A stretch of DNA of 64,000 nt from Agromyces marinus (GTDB lineage: Bacteria > Actinomycetota > Actinomycetes > Actinomycetales > Microbacteriaceae), in the NCBI RefSeq assembly GCF_021442325.1, contig NZ_CP087879.1, positions 1,116,001 through 1,180,000 on the forward strand, given 5' to 3'. Each line of letters starts with the position of its first letter. Position 1 is the first letter of the stretch. The notes below the pieces were generated by a model. That model saw only the letters and a program-made list of their open reading frames with translations. It was not told the origin of the DNA and made no database searches. A program made the translations under genes and the position numbers. Shown here in pieces: positions 26,217-35,493 of this stretch.

Positions 26217-27181
26217 TCGGACCCGAGGCGATCGGACCCGAGGCGTTCAGCGCACCCGTCCGCGGCGGCGCCCTCGCGGGCGGCCAGTGGCGAGCGGATG
26301 CCACGGGCACCCCGATCCTCGCCGTGCACGGCATCACCGCGAGCCACCGGGCCTGGCATCACGTCGCCGGTGCGCTTCGCGGGCGCCGCATCGTCGCGCC
26401 CGACCTGCGGGGCCGTGGTCGCTCGGCCGATCTGCCGGGACCGTGGTCGCTCGTGGACCATGCCGAGGACCAGGTCCGCGTACTCGACGCGCTCGGCATC
26501 GACCGGGCCTTCGTCATCGGCCATTCGATGGGCGCGTTCGTCGCCGTGCGCCTCGCCGCGGCGCGTCCCGACCGCGTCGCGGGCGTCGTGCTCGTCGACG
26601 GCGGCCTGCCGATCCCGCACCCCGAGGGGCTCGCGCCCGACGAGGTCGCCTCGGCCGTGCTCGGGCCGGCGATCGCGCGGCTCGAGATGCGCTTCCCGAC
26701 CGAGGACGCGTACGCGGACTTCTGGAGGGCGCACCCGGGCATCGGCCCCGCGTGGGACGAGCGCGTCGCCGACTACGTCGCCTACGACCTCGTGGGCGGC
26801 GCGCCCGAGCTGCGCAGTTCGTCGGTCGCGGCCGCCGTCGCGCAGAACGTGCTCGAACTGGACGGCAGCGGCGGCTACGCCGAGGCCCTCGCGAGCCTGC
26901 CCGGGCCCGTGGACTTCCTCCGCGCCGAGCGCGGGCTGCTCGATCAGCCCGAAGCCCTGTACCCTGCCGAACGGGTGACGGCGTGCGCACGACGGACGCC
27001 GGCGCTCCGCGTCACCGAGGTCGCGGGGCTCAACCACTACACGGTCGTGATGACGGATGCCGGGGCGGCCCGGGTCGCCGCGGTCGCAGCACCGCGACTG
27101 GTCGAGGCGGATGCCGCGGCATCCGCTCACGGCCGACTGATGGAGCGCATCGGCGCCGTTGACGAGGAGGTCACACGATGA
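26213..27181 (+). CDS. Alpha/beta hydrolase
   Basis: This 322-residue alpha/beta-hydrolase has the oxyanion HG motif ([12 protein letters not shown]), the nucleophile elbow GHSMG and a late catalytic His in LNHYTVV. It has no signal peptide, so it acts in the cytoplasm. It starts in the bdhA stop and ends in the CoA-transferase start (4-bp overlaps on both sides). The N-terminus carries an exact 15-bp tandem duplication (26216-26245, IGPEA twice). An esterase for hydroxyacid oligomers or thioesters would fit the operon; this is inference. Confidence 0.82.
   Translation: MIGPEAIGPEAFSAPVRGGALAGGQWRADATGTPILAVHGITASHRAWHHVAGALRGRRIVAPDLRGRGRSADLPGPWSLVDHAEDQVRVLDALGIDRAFVIGHSMGAFVAVRLAAARPDRVAGVVLVDGGLPIPHPEGLAPDEVASAVLGPAIARLEMRFPTEDAYADFWRAHPGIGPAWDERVADYVAYDLVGGAPELRSSSVAAAVAQNVLELDGSGGYAEALASLPGPVDFLRAERGLLDQPEALYPAERVTACARRTPALRVTEVAGLNHYTVVMTDAGAARVAAVAAPRLVEADAAASAHGRLMERIGAVDEEVTR
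26216..26245 (+). repeat. Exact 15-bp in-frame tandem duplication
   Basis: atcggacccgaggcg occurs twice directly after the start codon of the hydrolase gene and adds five residues (IGPEA). Confidence 0.8.
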
Positions 27182-27969
27182 CACTGGACAAGACGTTCCC
27201 ATCGGCCGCGGAGGCGGTCGCCGACATCCCCGACGGAGCGTCGCTCGCGGTCGGCGGGTTCGGGCTGTGCGGCATCCCCATGGTGCTGATCCAGGCGCTG
27301 CTCGAGCGCCGCGTCGGCGGCCTGTCGGTCGTCTCGAACAACTGCGGCGTGGACGACTGGGGGCTCGGGGTGCTCCTGGCCGAGGGCCTGATCCGCAAGA
27401 TGACCTCGTCGTACGTCGGCGAGAACAAGGAGTTCGAGCGGCAGTACCTCTCGGGCGAGCTCGAGCTCGAGCTGACCCCGCAGGGCACGCTCGCCGAGAA
27501 GCTGCGCGCGGGCGGCGCGGGCATCGCGGCGTTCTTCACGCAGACCGGCGTGGGCACGCAGGTCGCCGAGGGCGGCCTGCCGCGCAGGTACGCGACCGAC
27601 GGCTCGATCGCCGTCGCGTCGGAGCCCAAGCCCGTGCAGACGTTCACGATGCGCGGGCAGGAGCACGAGTTCGTGCTCGAGGAGGCCATCACGACCGACT
27701 TCGCGCTCGTGCACGCGCTGAAGGGCGACCGGCACGGCAACCTCGTCTTCGACAAGTCGGCCCGCAACTTCTCGCCGCTGTGCGCGATGGCCGGGCGCGT
27801 CTGCATCGCCGAGGTGGAGGAGCTCGTCGAGCCGGGCGAGCTCGACCCGGACGCCGTGCACCTGCCCGGCATCTTCGTCGACCGCGTCGTCGAGGTCGGT
27901 CGCGACGTCGAGAAGCGGATCGAGCGGCGTACCGTGCGCCAGGCCACCGAGACGACGGAGGGGAACTGA
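27178..27969 (+). CDS. scoA: 3-Oxoacid CoA-transferase subunit A
   Basis: This 263-residue subunit of succinyl-CoA:3-ketoacid CoA-transferase belongs to the family I CoA-transferases. It has the [16 protein letters not shown] start, [17 protein letters not shown], the [20 protein letters not shown] motif and [10 protein letters not shown]. It acts with the next gene to move CoA from succinyl-CoA to acetoacetate. It overlaps the preceding hydrolase by 4 bp and is separated from subunit B by 1 bp. Confidence 0.92.
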   Translation: MTLDKTFPSAAEAVADIPDGASLAVGGFGLCGIPMVLIQALLERRVGGLSVVSNNCGVDDWGLGVLLAEGLIRKMTSSYVGENKEFERQYLSGELELELTPQGTLAEKLRAGGAGIAAFFTQTGVGTQVAEGGLPRRYATDGSIAVASEPKPVQTFTMRGQEHEFVLEEAITTDFALVHALKGDRHGNLVFDKSARNFSPLCAMAGRVCIAEVEELVEPGELDPDAVHLPGIFVDRVVEVGRDVEKRIERRTVRQATETTEGN

Positions 27970-27970
27970 G

Positions 27971-28612
27971 ATGGCGCTCACCAGGCTGGAGATGGCCGCG
28001 CGCGCGGCGAAGGAGCTGACGGACGGCTCGTACGTGAACCTCGGCATCGGACTGCCGACGCTGGTTCCGAACTACGTGCCCGACGGCGTCACGGTCGTGC
28101 TGCAGTCCGAGAACGGCATCCTCGGCGTCGGGCCGTACCCGACCGAGGACGCGGTCGACCCCGACCTGATCAACGCGGGCAAGGAGACCGTGACGGTGCT
28201 CCCGGGTGCGGCGTACTTCGACTCGGCCACGAGCTTCGGCATGATCCGCGGCGGCAAGGTCGACGCGGCGATCCTCGGCGCGATGCAGGTCTCCGCCGCC
28301 GGAGACCTGGCGAACTGGATGATCCCCGGGAAGATGGTCAAGGGCCCCGGCGGCGCGATGGACCTCGTGCACGGCGCGAGGCGCCGCATCGTGCTCATGG
28401 AGCACGTCGCGAGGGACGGCTCGCCGAAGATCGTGAACGAGTGTTCGCTGCCGCTGACCGGTCGCGGGGTCGTGGACCGCATCATCACCGACCTCGCCGT
28501 GATCGACGTCACCGCCGACGGGCTGAAGCTCGTCGAACTCGCGCCCGGCGTGAGCGTCGACGAGGTCGTCGCCGCGACCGAGCCGCCGCTGGACACCACC
28601 GCGCTCGGCTGA
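27971..28612 (+). CDS. scoB: 3-Oxoacid CoA-transferase subunit B
   Basis: This 213-residue subunit B holds the catalytic glutamate (E47 in SENGILG) that forms the CoA thioester intermediate. It also has [26 protein letters not shown] and [17 protein letters not shown], all typical of ScoB/AtoA. It begins 1 bp after the scoA stop. With the thiolase gene it would feed acetoacetate into acetyl-CoA. Confidence 0.92.
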   Translation: MALTRLEMAARAAKELTDGSYVNLGIGLPTLVPNYVPDGVTVVLQSENGILGVGPYPTEDAVDPDLINAGKETVTVLPGAAYFDSATSFGMIRGGKVDAAILGAMQVSAAGDLANWMIPGKMVKGPGGAMDLVHGARRRIVLMEHVARDGSPKIVNECSLPLTGRGVVDRIITDLAVIDVTADGLKLVELAPGVSVDEVVAATEPPLDTTALG

Positions 28613-28623
28613 AAGGAACCCCC

Positions 28624-29703
28624 ATGGTCGACACCATCCTCCCCGGCATCGCCGTCCACCGCGTCGAGACCGCGCGTCTGACCGCGCAGGTGCTCGAACG
28701 CCCCGCCGCCGAGCCCGGGCCACCGGATGCCACGGTGCTGTTCGTGCACGGCAACGTGTCGTCCTCGTTGTTCTGGCAGCCCACGATGCTCACCCTCCCG
28801 CCCGGCGTCCGCGCCCTCGCGGTCGACCTGCGCGGATTCGGCGGCAGCGACGTGCTCCCGGTCGACGCGGCCCGCGGCCTCGGCGACTTCGCCGAGGACG
28901 TGGCATCCGTCGCCGACGCCCTCGGGCTCGACCGCCCGCACGTGGTCGGGTGGAGCATGGGCGGCGGCGTCGTCATGCAGGCACTCGTCGAGCAGCGGAT
29001 GCCGGCGGCATCCGTCACGCTCGTCAATCCGGTCTCGCCATACGGTTTCGGCGCGACGGATGCCTCGGGGAAGCTGCTCACGCCCGACGCTGCCGGCTCG
29101 GGCGGCGGGGGAGCGAACCCCGACTTCATCGCCCGACTCCGTGACGGAGATCGCACCGCCGACGCGCCGTCATCGCCGCGATCGGTGTACCTCGGCACGT
29201 ACGTGACGCCCGGCTTCAGCTCGGAGCACGACGACATCTGGGTCGAGGCGATGCTCACGACCGCGCTCGGCGAGGCCAACTACCCGGGCGATTCGACGAC
29301 GTCGGAGAACTGGCCGGGCTTCGCGCCGGGCCACAGCGGCGTGCTCAACACCATGGCGCCCACGCAGTTCGACGTCAGCGGCATCGTCGACCTCGACGTC
29401 AAGCCGCCGATCCTGTGGATCCGGGGGGCGAACGACGTCATCGTCTCGGACACGTCGCTCTTCGACCTCAACCACCTCGGCGCGCTCGGCGTGATTCCCG
29501 GTTGGCCGGGGGAGGACGTCGCACCGGCGCAGCCGATGGTCGCGCAGACCCGCGCGGTCCTCGAGGCCTATGCCGAGCGGGGCGGTGCGTACCGCGAGGC
29601 GGTGTTCGAGGCGAGCGGGCACTCGCCGCTCCTCGAGGAGCCCGAGCGATTCGTCGCCGAGCTCGTCGCGCAGGTCATCGGGGAGGCCCCGACCGCTGCC
29701 TGA
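28624..29703 (+). CDS. Alpha/beta hydrolase, last gene of the catabolic operon
   Basis: This 359-residue alpha/beta-hydrolase has [12 protein letters not shown] (oxyanion), the nucleophile elbow GWSMGGG and the catalytic His of [13 protein letters not shown]. An insert of about 100 residues between the elbow and the Asp strand (Gly/Pro/Asp-rich, 29040-29400) probably forms a large lid. It lacks a signal peptide. A good ribosome site (aaagga) precedes the ATG, 11 bp after scoB. Two different hydrolases in one operon suggest successive cleavage of an ester or oligomer substrate, but neither can be assigned by motif alone. Confidence 0.8.
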   Translation: MVDTILPGIAVHRVETARLTAQVLERPAAEPGPPDATVLFVHGNVSSSLFWQPTMLTLPPGVRALAVDLRGFGGSDVLPVDAARGLGDFAEDVASVADALGLDRPHVVGWSMGGGVVMQALVEQRMPAASVTLVNPVSPYGFGATDASGKLLTPDAAGSGGGGANPDFIARLRDGDRTADAPSSPRSVYLGTYVTPGFSSEHDDIWVEAMLTTALGEANYPGDSTTSENWPGFAPGHSGVLNTMAPTQFDVSGIVDLDVKPPILWIRGANDVIVSDTSLFDLNHLGALGVIPGWPGEDVAPAQPMVAQTRAVLEAYAERGGAYREAVFEASGHSPLLEEPERFVAELVAQVIGEAPTAA

Positions 29704-29743
29704 GCCAATCGTTCGATGGAGGCCCCGCGCAGCGGCCCGGCCG

Positions 29744-29749
29744 TAGACT
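29744..29749 (+). promoter_or_regulatory. -10 box of ispG (leaderless)
   Basis: TAGACT ends 7 nt before the GTG at 29757. ispG therefore has its own promoter rather than depending on the catabolic operon in front of it. Confidence 0.45.
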
Positions 29750-29756
29750 CGAACAC

Positions 29757-30908
29757 GTGCCTGCAGTGAATCTCGGAATGCCCAAGGTCCCCGAAGTCCT
29801 CGCGCCCCGGCGCAAGACGCGGCAGATCAAGGTGGGCAAGGTGCTCGTCGGCGGCGACGCCCCGGTGAGCGTGCAGTCGATGACGACGACGCCCACGCCG
29901 AACATCAACGCGACCCTGCAGCAGATCGCCGAACTCACCGCGTCGGGCTGCGACATCGTGCGCGTCGCCGTGCCGAGCCGCGACGACGCCGAGGCGCTGC
30001 CGATCATCGCGAAGAAGAGCCAGATCCCGGTCATCGCCGACATCCACTTCCAGCCGAACTACGTCTACGCCGCGATCGACGCCGGCTGCGCCGCGGTGCG
30101 CGTGAACCCGGGCAACATCCGCAAGTTCGACGACCAGGTCGGCGAGATCGCACGCCGGGCGAAGGAGGCGGACGTCTCGATCCGCATCGGTGTCAACGCG
30201 GGCTCCCTCGACCCCCGCCTGCTCGAGAAGTACGGCAAGGCCACGCCCGAGGCGCTCGTCGAGTCGGCCGTGTGGGAGGCGAGCCTGTTCGAGGAGCACG
30301 ACTTCCACGACTTCAAGATCTCGGTCAAGCACAACGACCCGATCGTCATGGTGAAGGCGTACCGCATGCTCGCCGAACGCGGCGACTGGCCGCTGCACCT
30401 CGGCGTGACCGAGGCCGGCCCGGCGTTCCAGGGCACGATCAAGTCGGCGACCGCGTTCGGCATCCTGCTCTCAGAGGGCATCGGCGACACCATCCGCGTC
30501 TCGCTCTCCGCGCCGCCCGTCGAAGAGGTGAAGGTCGGACTGCAGATCCTGCAGTCGCTGAACCTCCGCGAGCGCAAGCTCGAGATCGTCTCGTGCCCGT
30601 CGTGCGGCCGCGCGCAGGTCGACGTGTACAAGCTCGCCAACGACGTCACCGACGGGCTCGAGGGCATGAGCGTGCCCCTGCGCGTCGCCGTCATGGGCTG
30701 CGTCGTCAACGGTCCCGGCGAAGCGCGCGAGGCCGACCTCGGCGTGGCATCCGGCAACGGCAAGGGCCAGATCTTCGTCAAGGGCGAGGTCATCAAGACC
30801 GTGCCCGAGTCCGAGATCGTCGAGACCCTCATCGCCGAGGCGAACCGCATCGCCGGCGAGATGGGTGCCGACGCGCCGGTCGGCACGCCCACGATCGTCA
30901 CGCCGTAG
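29757..30908 (+). CDS. ispG: 4-Hydroxy-3-methylbut-2-en-1-yl diphosphate synthase
   Basis: This 383-residue iron-sulfur enzyme is the penultimate step of the non-mevalonate isoprenoid pathway. It has [10 protein letters not shown] and [12 protein letters not shown] near the N-terminus, [16 protein letters not shown] and the [4Fe-4S] cysteines in SCPSCGRAQ and [13 protein letters not shown] chose the GTG at 29757 because a TAGACT box lies 7 nt upstream; GTG 29766 and ATG 29778 are alternatives. The frame upstream is a shadow of the hydrolase gene. In many actinobacteria ispG directly follows rseP; here 12.5 kb lies between them. Confidence 0.94.
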   Translation: MPAVNLGMPKVPEVLAPRRKTRQIKVGKVLVGGDAPVSVQSMTTTPTPNINATLQQIAELTASGCDIVRVAVPSRDDAEALPIIAKKSQIPVIADIHFQPNYVYAAIDAGCAAVRVNPGNIRKFDDQVGEIARRAKEADVSIRIGVNAGSLDPRLLEKYGKATPEALVESAVWEASLFEEHDFHDFKISVKHNDPIVMVKAYRMLAERGDWPLHLGVTEAGPAFQGTIKSATAFGILLSEGIGDTIRVSLSAPPVEEVKVGLQILQSLNLRERKLEIVSCPSCGRAQVDVYKLANDVTDGLEGMSVPLRVAVMGCVVNGPGEAREADLGVASGNGKGQIFVKGEVIKTVPESEIVETLIAEANRIAGEMGADAPVGTPTIVTP

Positions 30909-30997
30909 GGAGCGCCCGGGCATTCCCGTACCCCCAGTTCGGGGCTGACCCGTATCCGAGCAATCCTTCGCTTCGTTAGCGTAGGGCTGCGCGCCGG

Positions 30998-31009
30998 GGG
31001 ACGCGTCCC
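30998..31009. promoter_or_regulatory. Perfect 12-bp palindrome upstream of the surface-protein gene
   Basis: GGGACGCGTCCC lies in the 160-bp gap between ispG and the LAETG surface protein, about 60 bp before the start codon and about 15 bp after a TAGCGT box (30977-30982). It could be an operator or only a GC-rich chance palindrome. Confidence 0.3.
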
Positions 31010-31068
31010 ACTCGGTTCATGCGCGTATCGAGCGCCGTCGAGGACGGCCCGACGAACGGAGTGCACGG

Positions 31069-32595
31069 ATGTCCATCGAGAACCCGCACCGGCCGCGATC
31101 CCGGCTCGGACTGGGCGCAGCCGCCCTCGCGACGACCCTCGCGTTGTCGTTCGCCCCGCTCGTCGCCTACGCCGACGAGTCGTCGACCCCGGACGAGGCG
31201 GCCTCGGTCGCAGCGACCGAGATGGGGGACACGGTACCCGCCGAGCCCGAGGCCATCGAAGCGGATGCCGCCCCGGCGGCCGAAGCCCCCGAAGCCCCCG
31301 AAGGCGCCGACCCGGCTGCACCCGCGGAACCCGCCGAGCCCGTCGAGGTCGTCGTGGCCGACGACGACGCCACCGTCGACGAGACGCTCGCCGAGGACGT
31401 CGAGGAGCCGCTCGTGACGCTCTTCAGCGCGGAGCCCGCCGCCGAATCCGCCGCGGTCGAGTCCGCAGCCGTCGAGGCTGCGGCCGTTCCGGCACCGGGC
31501 GACCCGTGCTACCCCGCCGTGTGCATCACGAACGGCACGATCCTGCTCGCGGTGAATCCCACGGGCGAGCTCAACACCAACGACGCGACGGGGTCGCCCG
31601 CGGGGCCGGGCGATGCGGGCCTCGCCTACCTGCCCACGGGCAGCGACTCGACCTCGCCCGGCTGCCTCTGCGAGGGCTGGGGCGTCGGCGACCCGGCATC
31701 CGGAGTCTGGGGCGGTGCGAACCTCGCCTCGGAGGGCCAGGGCGGGACGAACCTGCAACTCGAATCGTTCGTCTACACCGGATCGACGGCGAAGTCCGTC
31801 GTGGTCGTCGTGGACGACGCGGATGCACCGGTGTTCCGCGTGACGCACGAGTACGTCCCGTCATCGGCGACGCCGAACCTCTACCAGGTCAACGTGACCA
31901 TCGAGAACCTCTCGGGCGCGCCCATCGCGACGGTGCAGTATCGCCGCGTCATGGACTGGGACATCGAGCCGACCGCGTTCAGCGAGTTCGTCACGATCGA
32001 CCGCGGAAGCGCGAGCGCGCTGTTCTACACGAGCGATGACGGCTTCGCGAGCCCCAACCCGCTCTCCGGCCCCGCGTCGATCCTGTTCGAGGGCGAAGCG
32101 GTCGACTCCGGGCCGGACGACCACGGTGCCCTGTTCGACTTCAGGTTCGGACCGCTCGGCGTCGGCGGAAGCCTCGGCTTCGTGATCTTCTACGGTGCGG
32201 CCGCGACCGAGGCCGAGGCGATCGCCGCGCTCGCCGCGGTCGGTGCCGAGGCGTACTCGTTCGGCCAGACCGAGACCGATCCGAAGGGCGGAACGCCGAA
32301 CACGTTCATCTTCGCCTTCGGCAAGGTCGGCGGCGCGCCGATCTTCAGCCCGCCCGGCGGCCCCGGCGGACCCGGCGAGCCCGAGCCGAAGCCCGGCTCC
32401 GCACCCGCATCCGACGGCGGCGCGACTCCGGTCATGGCCGTGAGCGACACCGGATCGATGGGATCAGCGCTCGCCGAGACGGGCACCGACTCCCAGCCCG
32501 TGCTGTGGATCGCGCTCTGGGTGATGCTCGCAGGCGCAGCAGCAGTCGTCGTCGCGCGGATCGCCGGCCGGCGCGAGGACGCTCGAAGGGAGTGA
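31069..32595 (+). CDS. Sortase-anchored surface protein (LAETG signal)
   Basis: This 508-residue secreted protein has a signal peptide cleaved near LVAYA-DE (residues 35/36), an Ala/Glu/Pro-rich acidic stalk of about 105 residues and a folded domain of about 250 residues. The domain starts with CYPAVCITNGTILLAVN and includes CLCEGWGVGD, so it may hold two disulfides. A Pro/Gly spacer is followed by LAETG (468-472), a hydrophobic helix and a basic tail. LAxTG is the class E sortase signal of high-GC Gram-positives, so the protein should be linked to the cell wall. No sortase gene is in the window. I do not recognise the central domain. Two strong hairpins follow the stop. Confidence 0.75.
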   Translation: MSIENPHRPRSRLGLGAAALATTLALSFAPLVAYADESSTPDEAASVAATEMGDTVPAEPEAIEADAAPAAEAPEAPEGADPAAPAEPAEPVEVVVADDDATVDETLAEDVEEPLVTLFSAEPAAESAAVESAAVEAAAVPAPGDPCYPAVCITNGTILLAVNPTGELNTNDATGSPAGPGDAGLAYLPTGSDSTSPGCLCEGWGVGDPASGVWGGANLASEGQGGTNLQLESFVYTGSTAKSVVVVVDDADAPVFRVTHEYVPSSATPNLYQVNVTIENLSGAPIATVQYRRVMDWDIEPTAFSEFVTIDRGSASALFYTSDDGFASPNPLSGPASILFEGEAVDSGPDDHGALFDFRFGPLGVGGSLGFVIFYGAAATEAEAIAALAAVGAEAYSFGQTETDPKGGTPNTFIFAFGKVGGAPIFSPPGGPGGPGEPEPKPGSAPASDGGATPVMAVSDTGSMGSALAETGTDSQPVLWIALWVMLAGAAAVVVARIAGRREDARRE

Positions 32596-32605
32596 TCGAC
32601 GAGCA

Positions 32606-32651
32606 GGCCGGTGGCGGGGTCGACCCGCCACCGGCCCGCCGTGCGGCGGGC
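32606..32651. terminator. Tandem terminator hairpins after the surface-protein gene
   Basis: A perfect 13-bp stem (GGCCGGTGGCGGG at 32606-32618 with CCCGCCACCGGCC at 32624-32636, loop 5 nt) runs into a second hairpin (GCCCGCC/GGCGGGC, 32634-32651). They separate the surface-protein gene from the proS promoter. Confidence 0.65.
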
Positions 32652-32690
32652 ACCGTCGCGACCGGCGGACCCGCGGCATCCGCCCCTGCA

Positions 32691-32696
32691 TAGAAT
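32691..32696 (+). promoter_or_regulatory. -10 box of proS (leaderless)
   Basis: TAGAAT is followed by 6 nt and the GTG start at 32703; no ribosome site is seen. Confidence 0.5.
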
Positions 32697-32702
32697 CGTC
32701 GG

Positions 32703-34469
32703 GTGCCCACACGCCTGACGAACTTCTTCCTCCGCACGCTCCGCGAAGACCCCGCCGACGCCGAGGTCGCGAGCCACAAGCTGCTCGTGCGCGCCGGCTA
32801 CATCCGGCGCCAGGCGCCGGGGGTGTTCGCCTGGCTGCCGCTCGGTCTGCGCGTGAAGGCGAAGATCGAGCGCGTCGTCCGCGAGGAGATGGAGGCCGCG
32901 GGTGCGCACGAGGTGCACTTCCCGGCGCTGCTGCCGCGCGAGCCCTACGAGCAGACCGGCCGCTGGACCGAGTACGGCGACGCGCTGTTCCGGCTCAAGG
33001 ACCGCAAGGATGCCGACTACCTGCTCGCGCCCACGCACGAGGAGGTCTTCACCCTGCTCGTGAAGGACCTGTACTCCTCGTACAAGGAGCTGCCGCTCAC
33101 GATCTACCAGATCCAGGACAAGTACCGCGACGAGGCCCGGCCCCGCGCCGGCCTCCTGCGCGGCCGCGAGTTCACCATGAAGGACGCCTACTCGTTCGAC
33201 GTCAGCGACGCCGGCCTCGACGCCAGCTACCAGGCGCAGCGCGACGCCTACGAGCGCATCTTCGCGCGGCTCGGCCTCGAGTACGTCATCGTCCAAGCGG
33301 ATGCCGGCGCCATGGGCGGCTCCAAGAGCGAGGAGTTCCTGCACCCGACCCCCGTCGGCGAGGACACGTTCGTGCGCTCGGCCGGGGGCTACGCGGCGAA
33401 CGTCGAGGCGTACACGACCGCGGTGCCCGAGCCGATCCCGTTCGACGGGCTGCCCGAAGCCGAAGTGCTCGACTCGCCGAACACGCCGACGATCGCGACC
33501 CTCGTCGACCTCGCGAACCTCGAGTACCCGCGGCCCGACGGCCGTGACTGGACCGCGGCCGACACCCTGAAGAACGTCGTGCTCGCGCTCACGCACCCCG
33601 ATCACACGCGCGAGGTCGTCGTCATCGGCGTGCCCGGCGACCGCGAGGTCGACGCCAAGCGCGTCGAGGTCGCCTTCGCCCCCGCCGAGGTCGAGGCCGC
33701 CACCGAAGCGGACTTCGCGAAGCACCCCGGTCTCGTCAAGGGCTACATCGGGCCGTGGTCGCCGGGCGGCGCCGTGCTCGGGGCCGAGTCGGCCACCGGC
33801 ATCCGCTACCTCGTCGACCCGCGCGTCGTCGACGGGACCGAGTGGATCACCGGCGCCAACCTCGACGAGAAGCACGTCTTCGGCCTCGTCGCCGGCCGCG
33901 ACTTCGTCGCGGACGGCACCATCGAGGCGGCGAACGTGCGCGAGGGCGACCCCGCGCCCGACGGGTCGGGCCCGGTCGAACTCGCCCGGGGCATGGAGAT
34001 CGGGCACGTCTTCCAGCTCGGCCGCAAGTACGCCGAGGCGCTCGGGCTCAAGGTGCTCGACGAGAACGGCAAGCTCGCGACCGTGACGATGGGCTCCTAC
34101 GGCATCGGCGTGACCCGCATCCTCGCGATCATCGCCGAACTCAACAACGACGACAAGGGCCTCGTCTGGCCCGCCTCGGTCGCGCCGTTCGACGTGCACG
34201 TGCTCGCGACCGGCAAGGACCAGGCGGCGTTCGACGCAGCTGAGACCGTCGTCGCCGACCTCGAGGCGGCCGGTCTCGACGTGCTCTTCGACGACCGCCC
34301 CAAGCTCTCGCCCGGCGTGAAGTTCGCCGACGCCGAGCTCATCGGCGTGCCGAAGATCGTGATCGCCGGCCGCGGCGTCGCCGACGGGCTCGTCGAGGTC
34401 TGGGACCGTTCGACCGGAGAACGCGCGAGCGTGCCGATCGACGGCGTGCGCGCGGCGCTCGCCGGCTGA
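32703..34469 (+). CDS. proS: Prolyl-tRNA synthetase
   Basis: This 588-residue class II synthetase charges tRNA-Pro. It has motif 1 near [29 protein letters not shown], motif 2 [23 protein letters not shown] and motif 3 in [12 protein letters not shown]. The bacterial insertion (editing) domain lies between about residues 220 and 400, and an anticodon-binding domain forms the C-terminus ([13 protein letters not shown]...). Length is normal for the bacterial type. It starts at a GTG 6 nt after TAGAAT. Confidence 0.95.
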   Translation: MPTRLTNFFLRTLREDPADAEVASHKLLVRAGYIRRQAPGVFAWLPLGLRVKAKIERVVREEMEAAGAHEVHFPALLPREPYEQTGRWTEYGDALFRLKDRKDADYLLAPTHEEVFTLLVKDLYSSYKELPLTIYQIQDKYRDEARPRAGLLRGREFTMKDAYSFDVSDAGLDASYQAQRDAYERIFARLGLEYVIVQADAGAMGGSKSEEFLHPTPVGEDTFVRSAGGYAANVEAYTTAVPEPIPFDGLPEAEVLDSPNTPTIATLVDLANLEYPRPDGRDWTAADTLKNVVLALTHPDHTREVVVIGVPGDREVDAKRVEVAFAPAEVEAATEADFAKHPGLVKGYIGPWSPGGAVLGAESATGIRYLVDPRVVDGTEWITGANLDEKHVFGLVAGRDFVADGTIEAANVREGDPAPDGSGPVELARGMEIGHVFQLGRKYAEALGLKVLDENGKLATVTMGSYGIGVTRILAIIAELNNDDKGLVWPASVAPFDVHVLATGKDQAAFDAAETVVADLEAAGLDVLFDDRPKLSPGVKFADAELIGVPKIVIAGRGVADGLVEVWDRSTGERASVPIDGVRAALAG

Positions 34470-34472
34470 CCG

Positions 34473-34500
34473 GGGCGCTCGCCGGGAGGCTGCGGCGCCC
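34473..34500. terminator. Hairpin between convergent proS and the DUF1206 gene
   Basis: GGGCGC (34473-34478) pairs with GCGCCC (34495-34500) across a 16-nt loop that is itself GC-rich. The two genes converge here with 40 bp between stops. Confidence 0.35.
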
Positions 34501-34509
34501 GCTCGCTCC

Positions 34510-35322
34510 TCACAGGCGCGCGTAGCGCGCACGGGCCACGCAGAACAGCCCGTAGACGATGAGGCCGCCGCCGACGATCCAGAGCACCAACGTGCCGAAC
34601 GGCAGTTCGGCGAGGCTCCGCAATGCCCCGTCGAGCCCGCCGGCCCGTTCCGGGTCGTGGGTGAGCGAGGCGACGACGAAGAGCACGCCGACCACGCCGA
34701 TCGCCACGCCCTTGGCGACGTAGCCGACGACGCCCAGCGCGAGGATGCCCGTGCGGGCGACGCCGCCGGGCAGGTCGAGGTACTCCTCGAAACGGCGGAG
34801 CGCACCGCGGTACACGAAGGCGATCCCGACGCCGATCACGACGAGCCCGAGCAGCACGAGGACGAGCACGCCGCCCGGCGCGGCGAGCAGCCGTGAGCTC
34901 AGGGTCTGCGCCGACTCCGAGGAGTCGGACCTGCCGCCCATGGCGTAGACCAGTGCGGTGGCGCCGATCGAGACGTACGCGATCGCCGTGCCGACGTACT
35001 TGGCGCGATGGGCCCACTTCGTCTTCGCGTCCGGGTCGCGCTCGAGGAACGCTTCGGTGACCTGCCAGATCGCGAGCGCGAACAGCCCGAGCGCGATGAT
35101 CCAGAGGAGCACGACGCCGAACGGCAGGCGCGCCAGCTGGCTCATCGCGCCGCCCTGATCGGCGTCTGCGCCGCCGCCGGCGCCCTGCGCGACGGTGATG
35201 GCGATGCTGCCGATGACCACGTGGACGACCCCGAGCACGACGTAGCCGAGCCGCGCGGCCACGCGGAAGGAACTCGAACGCTGCGCGGCACCCGCCGCAG
35301 ACCTTCCCGAGTCGCTCGCCAT
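34510..35322 (-). CDS. DUF1206 family membrane protein
   Basis: This 270-residue protein is built from three repeats of a two-helix unit (RLGYVVLGVVHVVIGSIAI; KYVGTAIAYVSIGATALVY; ILALGVVGYVAKGVAIGVV), which is the DUF1206 signature. Function is unknown. I chose the ATG at 35322 because TACGCT lies 6 nt upstream on the minus strand; the frame extends eight codons further but with no signal. It is convergent with proS and divergent from phoX. Confidence 0.82.
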   Translation of the reverse strand: MASDSGRSAAGAAQRSSSFRVAARLGYVVLGVVHVVIGSIAITVAQGAGGGADADQGGAMSQLARLPFGVVLLWIIALGLFALAIWQVTEAFLERDPDAKTKWAHRAKYVGTAIAYVSIGATALVYAMGGRSDSSESAQTLSSRLLAAPGGVLVLVLLGLVVIGVGIAFVYRGALRRFEEYLDLPGGVARTGILALGVVGYVAKGVAIGVVGVLFVVASLTHDPERAGGLDGALRSLAELPFGTLVLWIVGGGLIVYGLFCVARARYARL

Positions 35323-35328
35323 GCGTTC

Positions 35329-35334
35329 AGCGTA
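35329..35334 (-). promoter_or_regulatory. -10 box of the DUF1206 gene (leaderless)
   Basis: TACGCT on the minus strand, 6 nt before the ATG at 35322. Confidence 0.5.
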
Positions 35335-35381
35335 GCGACGGCGCACGCGAGCCGGCAGGCTTCCCGGATCGGATGGCCCAC

Positions 35382-35403
35382 GTTCACCCGTCGGACACCG
35401 ATG
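35382..35403 (+). promoter_or_regulatory. Candidate Pho box upstream of phoX
   Basis: GTTCACCCGTC (35382-35392) is followed directly by GGACACCGATG (35393-35403). Both fit the 11-bp direct-repeat units known from actinobacterial PhoP sites (GTTCACC core; second unit weaker). It lies about 90 bp before the start of a PhoX phosphatase, the classic target of phosphate control. Confidence 0.5.
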
Positions 35404-35493
35404 CGTGGTGCTCCGGCCACTGCGTCCCGAGAGGCTCGGCGCGTCCTTCCGGCCCGAAGCGCGGGGCGCCCGCGCGCAGAACGAGGAGCTTCA

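Noticed and set aside
30909-31068. Rho-independent terminator after ispG
   Set aside because: Only short GC-rich palindromes without a convincing stem near the stop codon were found; the palindrome at 30998-31009 is too far downstream and lies by the next promoter.
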